Shown here: positions 1 to 14,452 of the stretch, one piece after another | Layout of the letters: each line of letters starts with the position of its first letter | Position numbering within the stretch: position 1 is the first letter of the stretch | Source: Echinostoma caproni | Lineage: Eukaryota; Platyhelminthes; Trematoda; Plagiorchiida; Echinostomatidae | Reading direction: 5' to 3' | Length of the DNA: 64,000 nucleotides | NCBI GenBank assembly: GCA_900618425.1 | Contig: UZAN01039381.1 | Coordinates: 68,087 to 132,086 of the forward strand | Translations under genes and position numbers: made by a program | Notes under the pieces: model-generated | Databases searched by the model: none | The model's input: the letters and a program-made list of their open reading frames with translations, nothing else | What the model was told of the DNA's origin: nothing

Positions 1-3000
1 TCCCACAATTTAATTCGAATACATGATTGACCGGGTTTTTCAAATGCATTTAGTGTCTCTACTTCCCAAGATCATATTGTCCAATTTCTGACTATGATTT
101 GTGAGAATTCTTAGAGTAAATATTGAACGAGAGGCTTCTCTACATCCGATCTCTCCACAGATTACAATCAGAGTATATTTATTACTTTGGCTGAGCATTA
201 TAGCAAATATATGGCACTTAATAAATGTACCAGATGAAGAAACGAGTGTGAGCAAGGGCCACGTATAAAATAAACCAACTCTGCTCAAACTGAATTGGCA
301 TCAGTTGTGCAATGCTATTTGGACAGAATTGGATTATGTGAATCGGATTGGTTGAGCAACGCACTTTTTTCTTTTGTCCCAAATTACTGATCTGTTTTGC
401 ATGGGAATGGTTAATACTGATTCGGGAATTGTGATTATCGAAAATGTCAGTTTCGGAGTTATTTTTACAGACTGCTTCTCTGAAGTTATCAACTCAGGCT
501 ACCCATTGTTGCATTTCTTTTTACAGGCACCTTGGTACAAGCACACTCACCTTCCCGTCAAGGAAAGTCATTATTCTCCAATAAAGCTAGGAATCATGAG
601 ACAGGCGCTACCTTTTTAACCCGTCTATGGTGATGCCGGCAGTTTTATTCATTCAACCGGGCTTCTGTCCATCAAACGTTCATACAAATGACCTAGAAGA
701 AAACGAACTGAGATCAACTGAATTTTTGGAATGAATATTATGGTATTAGTGTAATCCGGCCTGAAATTATCTTAAAAGTGATATGCCGCTGAAACATGTA
801 TTCCGTGATATGGTTCCCAAGATAGAGCACAACTACATAACTCAGCTGTGTTCTGCTCCGTTTTAAAGTAAAATAATTGTCTCCTAAACTGTTATGTCCT
901 TAGCCATATGGATAGTGGCCTAGTAATCATGAGATTAATACCAGCACAATGTATAAGACATTGAACTTTGCAAAATGTTTACACCTGCGTTCACAATTGC
1001 GATCGTAAAGGAGGGGGTTGGACAAAGTTTGTGGCTCTCTCCCTGCTCGGTTTCGTTGGTTGGAAATTTACGCTCTAACCTCAAATTCAGATCCGCGTTG
1101 TAAAATCATTAATTGTTTGAACTGAACGAAATGGAAACGCGAATTCCCGTCAAAAAGGCGAATTTTGTTTTCACACTGCACTCACAATCAGTGATAACCA
1201 CCCATGCATGTTTCACTTCACGAAAAAAGTTCAATGAAGCGGCTGGGAATTGATCATCGGGTTGCAGAGAGATTTATGAAAGCTGCATACAAAACGCATC
1301 TGAAAGTAAATCATAATTTCCATTTGAATTGAAACCCTAGAAAATCAACCTAGAAAGGTGGTTTTCAAGTCAAAGTATGAATAATTCGTTTTTGTGTCAC
1401 ATGTGTATTCATGCAACGCTGTAGGATAGGACATACACCAATCCAGAAGTACCTCCAGAGGTGACTAGCTGTGCACCTAAATTTCATTTGCAACCAATTA
1501 TGACCTCTTACTATCTTTAAATCGGCAATGAATGCTATGCATTTAGTTAGGAATACACACTTACGTTCTAACACAACGGTAATCGTTCCACCAATATTCA
1601 TTCCGGCCCAGACTGTTGCTGCTGCTGCATCAGGTGATAGTCACCAAAGTGCAACCGAGAGAGTTCAAACTGTGCGTCCCCTTTGGGATGGATATCCGCT
1701 CAGTTGAAATATCACAAATATTTCTTTGCTCCCACTTTATAATTAAACAATTTCATCACTAATTCCCAGATTTTGACCCGCAGTCAATGGCACAATACCA
1801 ATTATTTCCGGTGCTGTCGTCGCCCGTGAGCATACACTGAACACTCCATCAGATACTATCATGACCATATAAATAGATAACATTTAATATGTGCATACCA
1901 CATTTGTTTACAACCGAGGACACGTGATACACCCATGAAATGAAGTCGCTGTTTGTTTCCTCGGTTGGATTCTACAAAATCGGCTAGGATGAATGTCGTA
2001 CTAACCTTTTGGGTGCAGTATCATAATTACATTGTCAAGTTTTTAATCATTCCGTTCCCTCATTTCTCTATGGGGAATGGCAAATGGGAAAATTTGGAGT
2101 TGTGGAAACGAAATTTCGTGTTTGACAATCACATTATTTGGAATACAATGAACGGATATTGGGCGCAACATGCGCGAAATTGTTGACAGCTGACTACGAA
2201 ATTATGTCGAGCAACGATTATCCCAGTCATGTCGTTCAAGTCACGGAAATAACCGACCGATTCAGAACAACTGAATTGATGGGCCGGCTCAATCCATTCT
2301 TTTCCACCACCCATTGTTCGAATGCAGAACATTTAGCCCTCACATAAGTGCTTATGCTTCAAAGCCTACTTGTAGTGTATGCTGAAGATGGGGATGGGGT
2401 CCTGAGAAAAGTGAGGACTCCTCTGACAATACCTGTTTTGAAATTATACAAGTAGTTGGATTACAAAAATCGTTTTTCCTTGCAAAAAAATGTGTTTTGT
2501 TAGAAACCTGACTTTGTTGCCTCCATTCCGCACTTTGTAACTATATTGAACCCAATTAATTTCGTTTTTTTTTGTGAATCTAGGAAATGGACTAACCAAT
2601 TTAAATTTGCCTCTTGATGTGTTCATATCGTGAAACCGAGTCACCAATTTAATTATGGTGGTTTTTATAACTGTACACTGTTTGGAAGAACATGAATCGC
2701 TGAACTGATGCGGGCTGACTGTTATTATGTGAATTCAACTTACAGGGTCAAAGGGGGAAATACAGATCAATAATCATTAGGCCTTTCGATACTGGTAAAG
2801 TTGACGGCGAAATCAGTCAATCACGTGACACCCGATGCTAGTGACCTGAAATATGATTTGAGCTCTCATCACAGCGGTGATATCTTTTCCACATTTTCCT
2901 TGCAGAATGGCCATCTTTTGCTCTTGTTTAGGATCTGCAAGTGACACCTGCAAAATTTGACTAAGTTAATTTTCCGGAACTATAAATGGGCCACTTTTAG

Positions 3001-6000
3001 TCGGTTGAGGGTCAAAAGTGGTCCATAGGTGTGACGTATTATATGGTTATGAACACAGACGGTCAAGTTTTATGCGAAGTAACGAAAGGTCACTCGAATG
3101 AAGACTTTTGTTGGAACGTAATGTGTCGTGTAGTATGCCTAGTCATTGAAAAGTTTGGATACCTTAAGTCGTTTTTCAACAGTCATTACCATTGGTTGTG
3201 CCAGTTTACCGATGAACCAAATTGCCATTTGGAAAAACAATAACTGTGCAACCATCTACAAAGTAAAACCCGCATGTATGCATGAGCCGCCTTTGCATTT
3301 GTGAGGAATAAATTGATATGAGAAAATGAATACCAAATTAATACCTGCTGGGAACAAAAGATCAAAATCGGGTCAATAACTCATACGTGCCTTCGGTTCA
3401 TTAGATTGGCCGTGGCTCATCCCAATTGGCCTCTCGAAATGCCAGTCATCAAGCAAACAATTAGATCGATATGTTTTGCACTTATTGCGCTGTAAAATAT
3501 CAACAGTTCGTGCGCTATCAAAATTATAGTCAAAACATGAATGCGCTGTTTGCCCCAAAATCATATATCGCAACCAGAAGGACAACTGCACTTGGAAATT
3601 AATTCAGCATTTGGGATATCAATAGCAGTGGTTTGTTCAGTATTGCACCACTGTTAGTCATTTCTGTTGAAAAAGAGTAATCCTAATTTATCCGTTAACA
3701 GCGAGCATCATTTGTGAACCAATGTAAAGCTGCATAACACTTTTCGAAAGTCACATGATTAGACTATCAACTTTACATTTTTCATAAACAAACTCACTTG
3801 CAGTGGCTGAACTCAAAAGTCATGCTGTTGTTTTGATTTCCGTGCGTAGTGATGAATCTCATTTGTACTCTGGGATTATGATGCCGATTCGGATCATGCA
3901 TTTCGAGCTATCAAATGTTTTCATTTAACAAGCTGTTACCGATTGATTTGAGTCATTCGTATTTGTACAAGTTCTTGAAGCGATCGGAGCCCATGCGGGA
4001 AGCTATTTTTTTCCGTCATCTTTTACGGCTAACGGGTAGACAATATTGCATTGTTGGTTGCAGGATTTATTGTCCTTTCATTGAAAAGTAGATGGGTTTA
4101 AATTGGCACATTTCTCATTCAAAAAGGCAACAACAAGTATATCATTCAATATTTTGAAACTCTCAAATTGAGAGACACATCGGTTTGGGAGAAGAAAATA
4201 AATGAAATCTATATCCGAAAACACTTCGTGGATTCTGTATTTGGTCAAAAGTAATTTAAATTATAATAAGCCTTTATAGCACTTTTTCTTTGCCCCTCAT
4301 AGCCGCATTGCATGTTTGTGATTTAATATCGCCAGCTTCTCGCAGTTTTCGCGAGATGGAACGGAACGACCAAATGATGATTAACGAATATAGTATTTGG
4401 CCTCGTCTACAAAAGTGATTAAACTCTAACGATCAGCTAAATACATACATTCATCACATTTTGGCAAACTGAGGCTGCAAGTGGGAGCGTTGTATTTCTT
4501 TGGAATGAATATTTACCATACTGTCATATTTCCAACAAAAGACAGAATAACGAACAAGTTGGTTTTCATGTTTGGGCTCCCCTAGCCAATCACAAACCCA
4601 TTTTTAGCTTATTGTCCAGGATCGGACGAATGATCAAATAATAATGTGATAACTGTAAATGTCACACCCGGTCTCGAGATGAAACCATTCTTGTCAGCAC
4701 ATGGTACGGGGTTTCGTTCCTAAAGAAAAGTTTCTCCTAAATTATTGGCATGTATTTTGACGTTGTAACATGATCATGAATAGTTGAAAATGAACTGCTT
4801 TGCCGCTTTGTATTTTGTTTCAACAATGGCATATGAGAAAGAAATCGGAATAGTGAGTGACCTTTAAAGGAAATCAACAATTTCAACAAAACCGATTTTC
4901 AAGGCAATGCGGGATAGGAGCCTCGATTGGATGAGTTTCAAGGACCTTCATTCAAGTCAAATGAGGACTGACTTTTTCGACTCACAAAGTGGAATGCCCA
5001 GTAAGTGAAGATTGTTCATTCATCTGATTTGCATATACTCATAGTGTTCATACGTTTTTATTCGATCAATAGCATATATGCTTATTTGAATTCTCTTATT
5101 AATACGTAAATCAAGCCTAGTTAACCCCTACTGTTTCGAGTTTGTACTGTTCACTGATGATGTCTGAAATCTTAAAGCCTGGGATGGCAAACCACAGAAG
5201 GCCCTTCCAGCACAGATGTGTTATGGCGTAATGCAACAGAGTAACTCTGTAACACTGAAATTGGTTAACGACGGAAACTTTGAAAATTCAGATCCCTGAA
5301 TTCAAATCATTACAGTAAAAACGATTTATCAATTACGTCATCGCTGCTGCTAAAATAAACAACACATTTTAGGTTATTTCGCAGGATTACTACTTGTTAA
5401 TGTAAATGGCACTGAAATGCACGTCATCTGTGCATGAGGCCGATAATCCAACTGGTTGCGGAAATAACAGGGGATCAATTTGAGAGTAGTTTTAGTTTCC
5501 GAATCCTAAATGATTCTATTAAATGAACACGTCTGAGTTATCTCTATCAAACATCAGCTTATTGTGCAAAACGTCCCGAGTGGCAGTATGAAGAATTGCA
5601 AACATTTCAAAGCAGCATATTCGGAATACAAAGCACGGAAATTCATCTGAGTTTTAGAATTGGCTGTGATTGAGAGACGTATAAATGACGCGTACAAAAG
5701 GGACTTCAGTGACACAGCTCTTTTATTTAAGACGAATATGAGATGAATATTTATACCCATACAAGAAGTGTGAGCTCTAGTATTCGGAAACCAATGTGTT
5801 GCGCAAAATGCATCTCTCTTCCTCTTATTGTAAAAAACCGGTCAGATAAATTATTCACTTCAGTTTGCCCAGTAGCTTTTTCCAAGTTTAAGAAGTTATC
5901 TAAAACACTCACCTGCCTGGCTCCAATGGCATTCTTGGAGCGAAACGTTTGGTAGAATCAAAATACATACAGGCATATGCTTTTGTAATCAGTTTGTTTC

Positions 6001-8997
6001 TATGGCAATGATTTCTTACACTGCTGGAATAAATGCAATGTAACTTCTAGGTTTTTCGGTACGAACTGTCACATGAAATGTGATTGATGCATCCTTATTT
6101 TACGGACAAATCCGACTATTCGCATGTTTATTCTATTTATGGTTCGGTGAGTTCGACTGGAAACCCGGGGTTCATGGAGTCAATTAGTGTCGTTGCCGGT
6201 GCCGTTTGCCCGACGACAGTGATGGATGGTCGTTATATCGTGGTTGAACCTAAATCTTGCTGAAGTAGCCTAAAACGTTGAAGAATAGAATTTAAAGAGA
6301 TGATAAAAACGTTCATGCTGTAAAACGCATATTAAGTATGAGAAAATGTCATTTGGATTTACATAATGTAACTTAAAACAATTACAATATGACTTATTTA
6401 ATGAAACTGTTTGCAATTAAAACTAATGAATCACACAATTTGAGCACAATTTCTGAATCAGCAGACATGCTTTTGCGTATCAAATTTCCAACCCGTTTTT
6501 CAGTCTGTTTGAAAGGCAGTCTTTACAGTGTATCAATACAAAACAGCAACATAAAGTGGCAAACGATTTTGTATTCATTTGTAATGCTTTGGAAGCTCTG
6601 TACCTGTTTCTATCTACATTACATATATATGGTTTTTGACTGATTAAAACCAACGGGAATTTTCATCTTTGTCGTCCTCCGTTTCTTATCAGTTTCCTTA
6701 GTTTCTATATTTCGGAAAGTGTATATGCTGAACATGCTATGGTGTTAACCGTAACAAATGAATTTGAGGCACATCAAATGTCAGAAACTGTTCTAATTTA
6801 CGTATTGTTGAACCGGGGTGGTTTTCTTCCATGCACGTTGCCTTGTTTCAACAAACTGCTAATCTTAACGAGAGGAATACTTTATTATATCGCATTTCTA
6901 CATCTGCCATTCTTCCCTTTCCGCTTGCTCACTCGATCACAAAATATTATGTTAGAATTTATTGAACAACAAAATGGTAATGGCTAAAAAGGAGAAAACA
7001 GATACACACGCACGAGAGAAAGAAGCCGAATGTGATACAAAGCGTGTACAACAATGTTTATATGATTGACGTGAATTCAAGTTGACCTAAATAAGCGAAA
7101 AGAACAAGTTATTCACTGAATACTCATTCTAACATAACATTCATAGTTCATCACGGACATTAAGGTAAATGAGCCAATTTTGGGTTACGTCCACTTCACA
7201 CCGACAAAGGTCCAAGAGCCCCTTCTCTCCACCCATTAAAGCTTGCAAAACCCCAAAGCCTTCAAGGTTTCGATTAAGGTGTGTATGGGCATGGTGAATA
7301 CCAACCAACCGATGAGTAACTATTCAACTAGAATTGAACATAAGAGAGCCTGCGAACACCGGAGAATAATCATAATTTTATACTCCAGCCTATTTTTTAA
7401 TGATACTCCAATGTTGTTACTTAAAAACGAAGCCAAAAGATGCACGTTAAATTACGGTCAGTTGTGGATTTGCTCAATTGTGGTTACTTTTTATTATCTG
7501 GACGTCGAGAGACAAATGAATCAAAAAGAAAAGCAGATTACGGCAAGGTTACACTTGTATTCTATTTTAATCTGTTAGACAATTTTTTTCCAAACACGGA
7601 GGGGTATGAGGTTTTATCTGTAGTTTTGCACAGAGACCCATAAATATGAACTTAAGAAGCCTCATTAAATTAAATATCTCTCATAAAAGTATCAGTTGAC
7701 CGTTACTTGTAACTTCTAATTACAGTTTTCAGCGGGAAAGGAAAATCTGCAGCTAACTTCAGTGCTCATGGACATAGACTAATGAAAGTTTGCGTTGTTT
7801 CATATTTCAGTGAGCTTCTGAGCGTTCAGATGCATCAACAGTCCCAAAAGGATTGAAGGAAGAATGTTTCGGTTTAAGTGTTAGCCATATGGAATATTGA
7901 AATCCGCAGTATTTCAAATATCGCAGCATTGTGCCAATAACAGAAAAGGTTAGACAGGGTTCTAAGTAATTTCGATAACTGCTTGACTATACCATAAAAA
8001 TGATGTGTGAAGTGATTGACATGAAATGGAAATACAAACGGTGTCCGAACCACGACATATGTAGAAATCTTGTACAGGAAAGAATCCCCGATCAGTCTTC
8101 AGTCTAGCCTAAAACAGGCAACGCGATTGCTAGAGCCTGGTTTGTAATTGATGGCTCACCATAATGGTGACCAAAGCGGAAACTTTCTTCGAGTATAGCC
8201 TTCTCAACGATTGGCAAGCACAACCAAACAGGAAAATGAGAGGGAGTTCCAGTTTTGTCACCTGTATTTGACTGAAACAGTGAAAGAATAGGAAACAATG
8301 ACAATTGTGCACAGTTCTTCAATGAGGCTGTAAGTTCACTGTATAGCCGCAATTTAAATTAATTCTAGTTTATTTTCTTCAATCACTTATTTGACCGACA
8401 CCTCTTTTGTAGAAAGTGATATCAATCGGTGACGAATCACCCTGTGATGAGTGACTGAATTAACTCGGGGATTCCCCGTCACATACAGATCATCACCACT
8501 ATGAAACCAAGAAGATAGATTAGGAAGAAGCTTCCCGCTGGTACAATCCACATAGTGCCTTATCTTCGTACGCCATAATCCTACAAAGCAAAACTATGAC
8601 TTTAACTAGGATAAAGCAAATCAACAGTCAATCCGGTGTCGGAGGCAGCTTAAGAACCGCACAGGAAGTCAAAATTGAAACGGATATCCCTGGTCTGAAA
8701 AAGACTTCAGTTTGTTTTCAGGATCCCTTAAGCTCGTGACCCGCTACAGTGGAGTTGATAGAGTTGCTTTGGTTGATCTCTATATTTCCAAGCATCTTGA
8801 CGCTTGTGATACGTTCACTGACACGATAACACATGATCAAAGGCACTATCGTCACCGAGGAATCCTAAAAGCCCCGTGGAATTTCCGAACTCGCTTCAAA
8901 TATCAAACCCTTCTTGTGCAGTTTCACATATAGAAAAGGTGCAAATCCATATCTCGCTAGGTTATTGGTTAATCGTAAGCGTATTCTCACCCACCTC
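1..8997. other. Intergenic, no gene recognised
   Basis: AT-rich sequence with scattered short ORFs (all under about 115 codons) that show no domain, no splice-phase pattern and no codon-like composition. No repeat family was identified by eye. Confidence 0.5.
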
Positions 8998-9029
8998 AGA
9001 GAAACAACTTTTGTATTAGTTGTTTCTCT
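8998..9029. repeat. Perfect 12-bp hairpin
   Basis: AGAGAAACAACT and its exact reverse complement AGTTGTTTCTCT flank an 8-base loop. An AATAAA follows within about 10 bases. No gene was recognised immediately upstream, so the role is open: it could be the 3' end of a small element or a folded transcript end. Confidence 0.7.
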
Positions 9030-11119
9030 TATTTAATAAAGCAAGAATTTCTTATATTGTCCTTTTTGTTGTTAGCGACTGGTTTTAGATAGGTATCGCA
9101 GAAATCTGAAATTGCAAAATTCATCGTTTTGGTGCGTAAAGCGTTTCTTGACTTGATTTGAATTCATCGGTAGACGTTGCATCAGCCTATTTGCCTGATG
9201 AGTATTGAAGGAAAGTGGCGGGTTATGTTCCCCAAACCACACAAAGCATAGCGAAGGAAATTAAAGACAATTGTTGAGGACAATATCTATCTGGTGTGTA
9301 AAGGATTTGTCAGCGAGGTGTTGAGTTTTGTGTGTGACAATGTGTGTAAGTGAGAACAGTTAACAAGCTCCGCAAGAAATCGCCTAAAAACTAAATGTCC
9401 TTCAACATAATAGTACCAATGAGCAATTAAACATTTTGTATCGGTCTAAATGAATACCCACATTGCTGTTGTTAAGAGCAACAGTCAAGACTGATGGTAA
9501 GCATTCAGCTCTTTTTCAATGTTTGAGTGAATGAAGTGATGTGCTGCCATCTGTCTGCCTAACATGGGGTTGATCTGCACGCCTTTGTCTGTTGGGTTTG
9601 GTGATCGTGTATGAGGCGGTCACGGAGAGGATAAAGCTTTGGGAGGAAAATGTTTCCGGTTGTATTGATCAAATGCCTTGGAGAAATGAAATCCGAACCT
9701 CAATAACGGAGAATAGTGCTAAGTATGCGGTCCAGTCGACAAAGAATTGAAAATCACAGTGTTTGTTTCCCAATAATTCACTGACAGACTTGTGCAATCA
9801 TGAAAACCCCATTTTTTTTGCAATAAGGAGCAACTAAGTGAAGTATATGATACAGACTCAAATGAGGAACTATGGATCAGGATGAGTTAGGAATACGTAC
9901 ATGAATAAAAATAACCCTCAACTAATTTAATCGCAGGTTGTACATCACCGTTTTCTTGAAAACTGTCCTAATTTCATATTGAATAATTTGATTATGCTGC
10001 ACACTAAGGGTAAGGAATATGCCCACTAAAGACGCTTCTAATAGAAATCTGATTTTTTGGAAAAAGTCGTACTCAGACTGGGAAATTATAACTAAGCCAT
10101 GAATACACTAAATCGCAATAAAGCCTACCGCAATCAGCTGGGATAAGAGCATCTGCGAAAATTGTTTATTTCGGGACCGTATTCCACAAAACTAGATGAA
10201 AGGGTTTTATCGAAATAAATGGAATACGGCTGATAAGTGTCATCGTAATGATTTAGTCCTGGGAAAAATGTCTTCTTGTATTATAAATCACATTATTGTT
10301 GTTTTAATCCTCATCCCGTCAGAGAGTGTAACTTAATCACCTACATCCGTTATTCGGAAGAAAACGTTGTTTCTGAGGAAAGAAGTGTTCAGATGCAGCT
10401 GTGTTTGGAGTGTCGCTTTATTTACGAACCATAAAGACATCTTCTGGTTACTCGGAACTAACATAGCTGTAAAAACGGATTGGGCATAATTTTGAAAACA
10501 AATTAGCTTTACAGAGTTAAATGAGAAAACGCAATTTCTTAGAAACCACAACACCCATGACAAATTTGCACGTTATTTTATAGCATATGCTTTATGCATG
10601 AAACTATTCAGAATTGTTCGGTTTCGCTGGCGAAAAAGAGTGGACTTCACTATAAAAAGTAATGTACAAAACTAACGAATTTTTTCATCATTAAAGTTTT
10701 GATTATTTCAGTGAAACAATACGTTTTCCAAAACAACAATTTTCGTTTTTTTCATGCAAACATTATGAGACACTTCTGTATTTATCCATTCAAACCGCTT
10801 TTATAATGAAAAAACCTTGTTTAGGGCGGGTTATTTATTCTAGTTCTTCTTTTTAAGGGATTTGCCTCGAAAAATTAATTCGTATCAACATGTTTCTGTC
10901 TTTTAGCATTATTGTTTTACTTACACTTTTCCACTATTTTTCGCGGAATTCGAAAATAGCCATATGTTCCCAAACGTAAATGGTTTTCGTGAATATGCAG
11001 AACAAATTATTTCTATATTAGTATCTCTTCAAAAAATATTTATTTATCTGTTCTGTATGGTTGAACATGCATAAAAACGATTACATTAATATGTTTATCA
11101 CATAAATAGCAAATAAAAC
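9030..11119. other. Intergenic, nothing recognised
   Basis: No gene, RNA or clear repeat is seen between the hairpin and SINE copy 1. The far right (10600-11100) is strongly T-rich. Confidence 0.5.
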
Positions 11120-11275
11120 GTATACCGAATGTATGAAAGCACTGAACAGCTGTTTCGACCTGACGGGGTCTCATCAGGAGTAAGCAAATCTATCAACCAA
11201 ACTGGCACTCTAACCCGAGACCTCAGTTGCAGAATGCAAGCATGCTAATCAACTGACCGTCGGGTAGCTGATCAG
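11120..11275 (-). mobile_element. tRNA-derived SINE with hammerhead ribozyme, copy 1
   Basis: On the minus strand a tRNA-like head (A-box-like CAGCTACCCGACGGTCAG, B-box-like GGTTAGAGTGCC) is followed about 30 bases later by a hammerhead core. This order is that of the Sm-alpha SINE of schistosomes. The downstream segment (CAGTGCTTTC) also matches copy 2 (AAGTGCTTCC). Ends are not sharply defined, and no target duplication was identified. Confidence 0.6.
11140..11190 (-). ncRNA. Hammerhead ribozyme (copy 1, partly decayed)
   Basis: Minus strand: CTGATGA (11171-11177), helix II GACC/GGTC with a six-base loop, then GAAA (11153-11156). Next comes ACAGCTGT, a palindromic helix III, and GTT at the cleavage position instead of the usual GTC. 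Helix I is TACT/AGTG, with a mismatch next to the core. All conserved core bases except the preferred cleavage C are present, so weak or no self-cleavage is expected. Confidence 0.6.
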
Positions 11276-14200
11276 ACCGCTTTCCATATTGTCTGAAAAT
11301 ATTTCGAAGTTTTGCAGCTCTGGAAAACTAGAGGATTTTATCTCCGTCGTATATCCGTTTTTTATAGTACTATTGTGATCGAGTGTTGCGAGTATATACA
11401 AGCGGGTTTGTAATAGATTGACAAGATTCGCAGAGCCAAGATGGTGGTGAAAGTACTAGAGAGGGGGGGATAATCAGAAGATCACGTGACGATGAACAAG
11501 TGTTTTTACGTCAGCATCAGCGACAAGGTGAATGGTCTCGTGCTGAATAGAATCGGAAAATGCCAAAGAATATGAATACGACCCGCCTCGGAAATGGCTA
11601 AATTATTTCACAGTATGACCTTTTTCCTTATAAAGAGTGAGCCGCTGAGGTTTCCCACCAGAACCAGGGAGGAAACCCTACCAAAGCCCCAGTTGAATAT
11701 TTGAAACATTCAGGGGAATAATCTTCGGCGGATTATAACCGGAGTCAAAGTAAAACTGTGAACATGGAACGAAACAAACAAGTGTCAAATGGAAGAAAAT
11801 GAAGAAACGTTTTTCTTCATTGTAGCCTTCTTGCATAAGGTAACACTCAGGCACGGTTGGAGTGAATTGATGATGAAAACGATTCATGGAAATTTATGCA
11901 ACAAGCTGAGAAATGTATGGTAGAAAGTTTAAAGAATATTGGATAGAAAAGGGAGTCTGAGCTAGGAGGTCTTCATCTACACGGAAAAGAGTGGAAGATG
12001 ACTAAGAGCTTTATGCAACTGCAGCGTTTACTGAGATTGTCATTCAAATCACTCAATCAGCAGTAACTGAAAAGAAACGGCCAAAAAGAACATTTCGAAC
12101 ACGAGTAGGTGGAGTGTACGACACAGAACTTCGTGGAAATACCTTTGAGCCATACGCTGTCAAATGTCTTAGCGTATTAAAGGGTAACCGAGAGCGGCTC
12201 GCCATACTGACCATAATGGCAGCGTAAGTCACATCGGTATTATTTTATAAGTTATCAGCATTCCAACCGGCAGATAATTCTTTTGCAGTCACTAGTTTCC
12301 AAGCCTTATGAAGAGACGAGACAAATGATATGTCGCCTTAATAAATGGACCCTTGGATACATCTCTCTTAGAGATGAGGAAGAAGTTGGAAGAAAGGATC
12401 AAGGAGGATAGGAGCAAGCAAACTCACACGAATGGTGTGCATGATTGATGAGATATCAGCTGACTAGGGTTGCTTGGTTGTATCCAGTGAACGTATCTCG
12501 TATGCACTGTGAGTTGAGCAGCCAGTCGACGAGTTTACTTCACTCCACTCTGCTGTACAACGTTGATGATGATATTCGTGGTGATAATTTGGATCATGCC
12601 GCGGATTATGATAATAATGATAGTCTGACAAACACGGGAGCAGATATCTCCTTTTGATTTTTCTTACGGGATTCACGGACACGGTTTATAGTGGATGATT
12701 AAAGACAGAGAATGCAGTGGTTTTGGAAGAAAATAGAGAGATGGAAACTATATCAGCCATTTGGGAATGATTTGGAACCATCCCTTTAGAAATTTTCTAA
12801 AATGGAAAATAACTAAGGAAAACTCCTTGGGTGGGTTACCAGAACTAGCGGCTAATTGAGGGGAAGTTAGTGTGTTTATCAGGAATTTAATAACAGGTTC
12901 TCAATGTTGTCACAATTCTTTGCCTAACTGAATCGACGGATGACAACAGTGATCTTTTGTGTTCGGTTGGTTGAAATAATCAAATACTGGTACCTCGTGA
13001 TCTTTTATTGCGGTTGTCGAGCATATTTTATGCACTTTGTGCAGTGTAACCCGGGACAGTGTTCTGGAATTCATATTCCAAACTGCAAAAATATAATCCA
13101 GAGTCAGTAAAGAAAAATCAACCACAGAGGAACAAGGACTGTTGGGAGAAAGATTATAGAAAAAAATATAGAAAATATAAAAATTAATTACACTAAGATC
13201 AGATGCCAAATTGCGTGAATGCCAGTGGCGAAATAGCCGGTGGATATCACCACTAAGAAGAAAAAGGAAGCGATGATTTGACAAAAGGCCCAGAGTAAAG
13301 GGAATTCAAGGTAGTAAAGGTGAGGCTGGTGACAGCAGTACATAGAATCAATACAACGCTTTAAAACGACAATGCTATCGAAAGAAGTCCGAAAGAGCAT
13401 GCAAAAGGAGACACATGGAAAGACATCCTGTTCAGTTTTAAAATCCACGATTGCCATTTTTAGGAGATAAATTCAGTTTCAGCTTCGAATTTTGGCAAGC
13501 GCCTGAGGCCAAATACGGAAAGCGTGGCTCTGCGATGAGCAACAAAGAAGCTGTGTACACCTCCTATCTGAATAAGAAAAGCCACTTCACCCCCGCTCGT
13601 ATCCGATTAGTCCATTATATTTATTTGCGTTCAAAATAACTTGAGTCAAGTGAAAATCACCCGGTGACAATATTTAGTAAAACGATTTTTGCTGCGTAAA
13701 TTGGATGACAAAAATAATTTCTGATTCATTTGTCATGCCTTACTTTCAGCGTAACCTTCCGGTAACAAGCGCGTTTTATTTAAATGTAATTAATGTCTGG
13801 ATCTAAACAATAAATGTGCAGAACGCTATGTGAAGGTTTGGGGTAATCCGCATATTTACACACAAGCCCACATAATAATAACACACTATTGACAGCGGCT
13901 CGAGAATTGTCTCGTTCAAAGTAGCCTATAATTTTGTTCAAACTAAAAGGGAACTCTGAACTAAAAAACGGCATATTCGAGAACTGAGCTGAATGGGATA
14001 AATCAAATACCGACACTCGTGACAAACATATTATAAATTGAATGTAATGATTAATTGTCTGAATGATCATCGGTTTCCGGGACGTATTCCATCGACACTG
14101 TCTGAAATTCGCCATTCATTGGTTTGAGAAAATCATTCTCCCCAACTCGTCCAATGACATTTGTGCACCAATCAGCGAAGCAAGTGGAATTACGCGTGCA

Positions 14201-14431
14201 TACCGCACGACTAATCGGTCACGGATCGCTTGTGTGGCCATCTAGCTATCTACAACTTTGATCATCTAACTAGCTGAATTTCAACAAGAAAATGTCCCTC
14301 CACACATCCCACTAAACAATCATCTGCTAACCGTGAGCAAGCAAGCAAACGTACAAACAAGCCAGCCAGCTAATCCAGTCAGCCACAAAATTTCCAGTGA
14401 ATTTTGACGTTTCACACTAGTGAAGAGTAAA
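11276..14431. other. Upstream region of the Ig gene: promoter not located
   Basis: The stretch 11.4-12.9 kb is purine-rich compared with its surroundings and contains short ORFs on both strands without recognisable domains. It may be an old retroelement. Just before exon 1 (14300-14400) are short tandem-like motifs (aagcaagcaa, agccagccagc) that probably lie in the 5' leader or core promoter. No TATA box could be assigned with confidence. Confidence 0.4.
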
Positions 14432-14452
14432 ATGGAATTACGTGTACAGTGA
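14432..14452 (+). promoter_or_regulatory. Six-codon upstream ORF overlapping the first start codon
   Basis: An ATG at 14432 opens a reading frame of six sense codons (MELRVQ) that ends in TGA at 14450-14452. The A of that stop is the A of the ATG at 14452, giving the overlap TGATG. If the leader is transcribed, ribosomes would meet this short ORF just before the receptor start and could re-initiate, or scan on to the second in-frame ATG at 14497. The regulatory role is inferred from geometry only. Confidence 0.35.

Noticed and set aside
9190..9225. CTGATGAG followed by GAAGGAAAG as a hammerhead
   Set aside because: No helix II pairing and no helix I complement nearby.
13780..14115. 111-codon minus-strand ORF just upstream of the Ig gene
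   Set aside because: Low-complexity hydrophobic/aromatic translation without a domain, AT-rich codons, and it overlaps another open frame; best explained by chance.
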